Source: an uncultured Prevotellaceae bacterium (GTDB lineage: Bacteria > Bacteroidota > Bacteroidia > Bacteroidales > Bacteroidaceae). Taken from it: a stretch of DNA of 34,875 nt. A program made the position numbers and the translations under genes. Below, piece after piece: positions 33,009-34,875 of this stretch (positions are counted from its first letter, which is position 1; every line of letters begins with the position of its first letter). The stretch is taken from positions 1 through 34,875 of the forward strand of contig CALBJW010000219.1 in NCBI GenBank assembly GCA_937893145.1. The letters run 5' to 3'. The notes under the pieces are model-generated. The model was not told the origin of the DNA, searched no databases, and was given only the letters and a program-made list of their open reading frames with translations.

Positions 33009-33452
33009 TTACTTTCTTTCTGCCACCTCAATGAATTTATCCAGCAACGGCACCATCGTTTGCAGTTCCTCGACAGTCATGCCGTTTTCCACCATCTCAC
33101 GAGCCAGACAGTTCGGTATTTCCTTTATTTTCTCTTCCAGTCGTTTACCCTCACCCGTCAGCGATATGATACGCTGACGACTGTCTGCAATGCTCTTTTG
33201 CCTAACAATAAGACCTTGTTTCTCCATGCGTTGCAGTAGTGGAGTTGTAGTGTTTGTTTCAAGGTGCAATCGCTCCGTTATCTCACTGATGATACGGTTG
33301 TCCTTCTCCCACAGCAGCATCAGAACGAGATACTGCGGATAGGTGATGCCATACTGTTTGAAGTAGGGCGTGTAACATGCAGTCACCAGTCGTGCCGCCG
33401 TGTAGAGACGGAAGCACAACTGGTTGTCAAGTTTTAATTGCGGATATGCCAT
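33009..33452 (-). CDS. MarR family regulator of the OhrR organic-peroxide type
   Basis: A 147-aa winged-helix protein. It begins LKLDNQLCFRLYTAARLVT, matching OhrR proteins in which the Cys of DNQLCF is the peroxide sensor, and continues YGITYPQYLVLMLLWE, another OhrR hallmark. The DNA-binding region is ISEITERLHLETNTTTPLLQRMEKQGLI with the wing KSIADSRQRIISLT. OhrR represses peroxide-resistance genes until its Cys is oxidised. It lies 3 nt after the glutathione peroxidase gene in one operon, which supports this role and suggests self-regulation. Confidence 0.9.
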   Translation of the reverse strand: MAYPQLKLDNQLCFRLYTAARLVTACYTPYFKQYGITYPQYLVLMLLWEKDNRIISEITERLHLETNTTTPLLQRMEKQGLIVRQKSIADSRQRIISLTGEGKRLEEKIKEIPNCLAREMVENGMTVEELQTMVPLLDKFIEVAERK

Positions 33453-33455
33453 GGC

Positions 33456-34070
33456 CTATTTCTCAAGAAGTGCTTTGATAGCAGGAATCATCTTTTCTGC
33501 AGTTGCAGTAGGTTCAAAACGCTCTACCACCTTACCATCCTTGCCGATGAGAAACTTAGTGAAGTTCCACTTGATGTCTGCAGTCTCGCGCCATCCTGGC
33601 ATGTTCTTGTCAAACATACCCTCAAGGATGCCAGTCAACTGGTGGTCCTTGTCAAAACCATCAAAACCCTTCTGCTGCTTGAGGAATGTGTAGAGAGCAA
33701 TCTCGTTCTCGCCGTTCACCTCAATCTTGTGAAACTGCTTGAACTCTGTCTTGTAGTTCAACTGACAGAAAGATACGTACTCCTCATCAGTCTCAGGAGC
33801 TTGGTTGCCAAACTGATTGCAAGGGAAGTCGAGAATCTCGAAACCCTGTTCCTTGAGCTCCTTATACATGTCCTCCAGTTCTGTGTATTGAGGAGTGAAA
33901 CCGCATCGGCTTGCAGTGTTCACGATGAGCAGCACCTTGCCTTCATACTCAGAGAGGCTCACTTCCTGACCTTTAGTGTCCTGAACGGAGAACTGATAGA
34001 TATTGTCTTGTGCGAATGAGTTATTCATAAAAACAACAATACTTAGTATTAAACCTATTATTCTGTTCAT
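33456..34070 (-). CDS. Glutathione peroxidase family thiol peroxidase
   Basis: The 204-aa protein has an N-terminal hydrophobic signal (IIGLILSIVVFMNNSFAQ), so it is probably periplasmic. The thioredoxin-like domain has NTASRCGFTPQY with the peroxidatic Cys (a Cys, not Sec, enzyme), DFPCNQFGNQAP, and IKWNFTKFLIGKDGKVVERF with the catalytic Trp-Asn pair. A second Cys (FPCNQ) may be the resolving residue used with thioredoxin. It reduces hydrogen and organic peroxides. It sits between a small conserved protein and the OhrR-type regulator. Confidence 0.95.
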   Translation of the reverse strand: MNRIIGLILSIVVFMNNSFAQDNIYQFSVQDTKGQEVSLSEYEGKVLLIVNTASRCGFTPQYTELEDMYKELKEQGFEILDFPCNQFGNQAPETDEEYVSFCQLNYKTEFKQFHKIEVNGENEIALYTFLKQQKGFDGFDKDHQLTGILEGMFDKNMPGWRETADIKWNFTKFLIGKDGKVVERFEPTATAEKMIPAIKALLEK

Positions 34071-34080
34071 TACCTTGCCA

Positions 34081-34266
34081 TTACTTCTTGAGGTTGTACT
34101 TCTGCTGCATAGCAGCGCGCTCCTCCTCGCTGAGTGAAGCCATGTAGCCCTTCCAACCTGGGCAGAAGTTGATGTGCCAACGCCAGAAACGACCTACGAG
34201 AGAGTTAGGAGACTTGTCATACTTTGCACGCATCTTACAGTTTGCGCATGGTTTTTCGTTTGCCAT
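34081..34266 (-). CDS. Small conserved protein with a CxxC motif
   Basis: The 61-aa protein contains CANCKMRAKYD near the N-terminus and SLVGRFWRWHINFCPGWKGYMASLSEEE. The pattern of Cys, Trp and Gly looks strongly constrained, and I recall similar short proteins in other Bacteroidetes without a known function. The three Cys could bind metal or be redox active. Its stop is 10 nt before the glutathione peroxidase start, and it shares that operon. Confidence 0.75.
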   Translation of the reverse strand: MANEKPCANCKMRAKYDKSPNSLVGRFWRWHINFCPGWKGYMASLSEEERAAMQQKYNLKK

Positions 34267-34295
34267 AATGCCAAATTGATTTTAGAGTTAGAAAA

Positions 34296-34499
34296 TTATT
34301 TTTTACCGATGTTGTTCCACCAGCCCTTTATTCTCTTCACGCCCTCCACACCGAGTATTGTCAGTCCTCCGTACTGGAAGGTCTTAGCCAGTCCAAAGAA
34401 TATGAACCAAAGCACCCCCTTAGCCCCCGCACTTATTGGCAGAGCCATCTGTGCGAACGAGATCACATAACACGGTATGCACATTGCAAGTATTATCAC
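34296..34499 (-). CDS. Small two-helix membrane protein, probably frameshifted at its 5' end
   Basis: As it stands the frame begins at GTG (34499) and encodes 67 aa with two membrane segments (IILAMCIPCYVISFAQMALPI and GVLWFIFFGLAKTFQYGGLTIL) and a basic tail. Just upstream, in another frame, an ATG at 34551 begins MKERIQAFLRRFSFRTG, a typical basic N-terminus that would join this protein if a run of five G (34499-34503) were one base shorter. So the intact gene is probably 34296-34551 (about 84 aa), and this copy carries a one-base frameshift or a sequencing error. It is first in the peroxide operon. Function unknown. Confidence 0.65.
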   Translation of the reverse strand: MIILAMCIPCYVISFAQMALPISAGAKGVLWFIFFGLAKTFQYGGLTILGVEGVKRIKGWWNNIGKK

Positions 34500-34635
34500 C
34501 CCCTGTACGAAAAGAGAATCTCCTTAGGAATGCCTGTATTCTTTCTTTCATTACCTATTCTTGTTTTTATCGTTTACGATACAATTATAGCCATCTATTA
34601 AACTACACCGATTTCCTCACTTCCTTATTCGCCTG

Positions 34636-34668
34636 CAAAGGTACGAATAAATTTTGAAATATCGCAAA
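34636..34668 (-). promoter_or_regulatory. Promoter of the glutathione peroxidase/ohrR operon
   Basis: Minus strand: TTTG (34665-34668), a 21-nt spacer, then TACCTTTG (34636-34643), a good Bacteroidetes match. A palindrome-like ATATCGTTTGCGATAT overlaps the -33 box and could be an operator. Confidence 0.7.
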
Positions 34669-34782
34669 CGATATAAAAATTTTTTTCAAGAAATTGCATT
34701 ATTAGCGTTATTCTTCCAAATGTTAATTTTCAAATTTGTCCAAAAGACATAAACATTTATCTCACACTCTATGTAATGTTAT

Positions 34783-34870
34783 AAAAGTCTTCCGCAAGTT
34801 TGACCTCATTCTTCCGCAAGAATGACCTCAAACTTGCGGAACTTTTCACTCATTTTTGCGGAAGACTTTT
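34783..34870. repeat. Nested perfect inverted repeats
   Basis: Three layers: an outer 15-bp arm AAAAGTCTTCCGCAA (34783-34797) with TTGCGGAAGACTTTT (34856-34870); a 14-bp arm TTCCGCAAGTTTGA (34790-34803) with TCAAACTTGCGGAA (34828-34841); and an inner CATTCTT-CCGC-AAGAATG hairpin (34807-34824). All arms are perfect. The first two share the TTCCGCAA core, so they are alternative pairings. The element may continue past the window. Confidence 0.85.
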
Positions 34871-34875
34871 GAGGC

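Larger units (their letters stand above)
34552..34875. other. Gene-free right edge
   Basis: It contains the operon promoter (34636-34668), an AT-rich stretch without features (about 34670-34780) and the nested palindrome (34783-34870). No coding region is supported. Confidence 0.6.

Noticed and set aside
1..34875. CRISPR array, tRNA or rRNA genes
   Set aside because: No regularly spaced repeats of CRISPR size and no cloverleaf or rRNA signature were seen by eye on either strand.

Overview
The window looks like a chromosomal segment of a Bacteroidales bacterium, most likely Prevotella/Segatella-like. The basis is promoters of the TTTG-N(19-21)-TAnnTTTG type, few Shine-Dalgarno sites, AT-rich intergenic DNA, and family content (DUF4248 tail, RAYT-type transposase, PL11 lyase, LemA/DUF3137, hisHAF-IE linked to lysC-lysA). 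The genus call rests on pattern recognition, not on a search. No rRNA, tRNA or CRISPR array was seen.

Region 1 (1-8770) is accessory in character. It holds the tail of a DUF4248-like gene, a 938-aa degenerate primase/Toprim-helicase behind a structured leader with a terminator-like hairpin, an orphan 299-aa protein, an exonuclease-BRCT protein coupled to a second BRCT-like protein, a 79-aa orphan and a RAYT/REP transposase with a Rossmann/SLOG-like C-terminus. The exonuclease unit has a roughly 320-nt leader able to form mutually exclusive pairings. Almost every unit here has its own consensus promoter and terminator, so this is a row of small, separately transcribed cassettes.

Region 2 (8813-17860) is mostly housekeeping. 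It contains lemA-DUF3137 (minus strand); a plus-strand run of a membrane protein, a surface 5'-nucleotidase lipoprotein and an FMN reductase; a small secreted three-repeat protein; a LolA-like protein; galE; and grpE-dnaJ.

Region 3 (17830-24113) is one minus-strand amino-acid operon: hisH-hisA-hisF-hisIE-ftsE-like ABC ATPase-lysC-lysA. It has a promoter embedded in a long inverted repeat, a hairpin between lysC and lysA, and a terminator after lysA.

Region 4 (24230-32960) holds an AraC regulator, a lipoprotein and a PL11 rhamnogalacturonan lyase in tandem. Upstream lies a tolC-hlyD-permease-permease efflux operon without an ATPase gene. Two of its intercistronic gaps carry the same GC-rich REP-like palindrome.

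Region 5 (32973-34668) is a peroxide-response type operon: a small membrane protein (probably frameshifted), a small conserved protein, glutathione peroxidase and an OhrR-type MarR repressor. The right edge (34783-34870) is a nested perfect palindrome.

The best candidates for undescribed biology are the exonuclease-BRCT/BRCT pair with its switch-like leader, the attenuator-like leader of the degenerate primase-helicase, and the RAYT-SLOG protein together with REP-like repeats in the same window.
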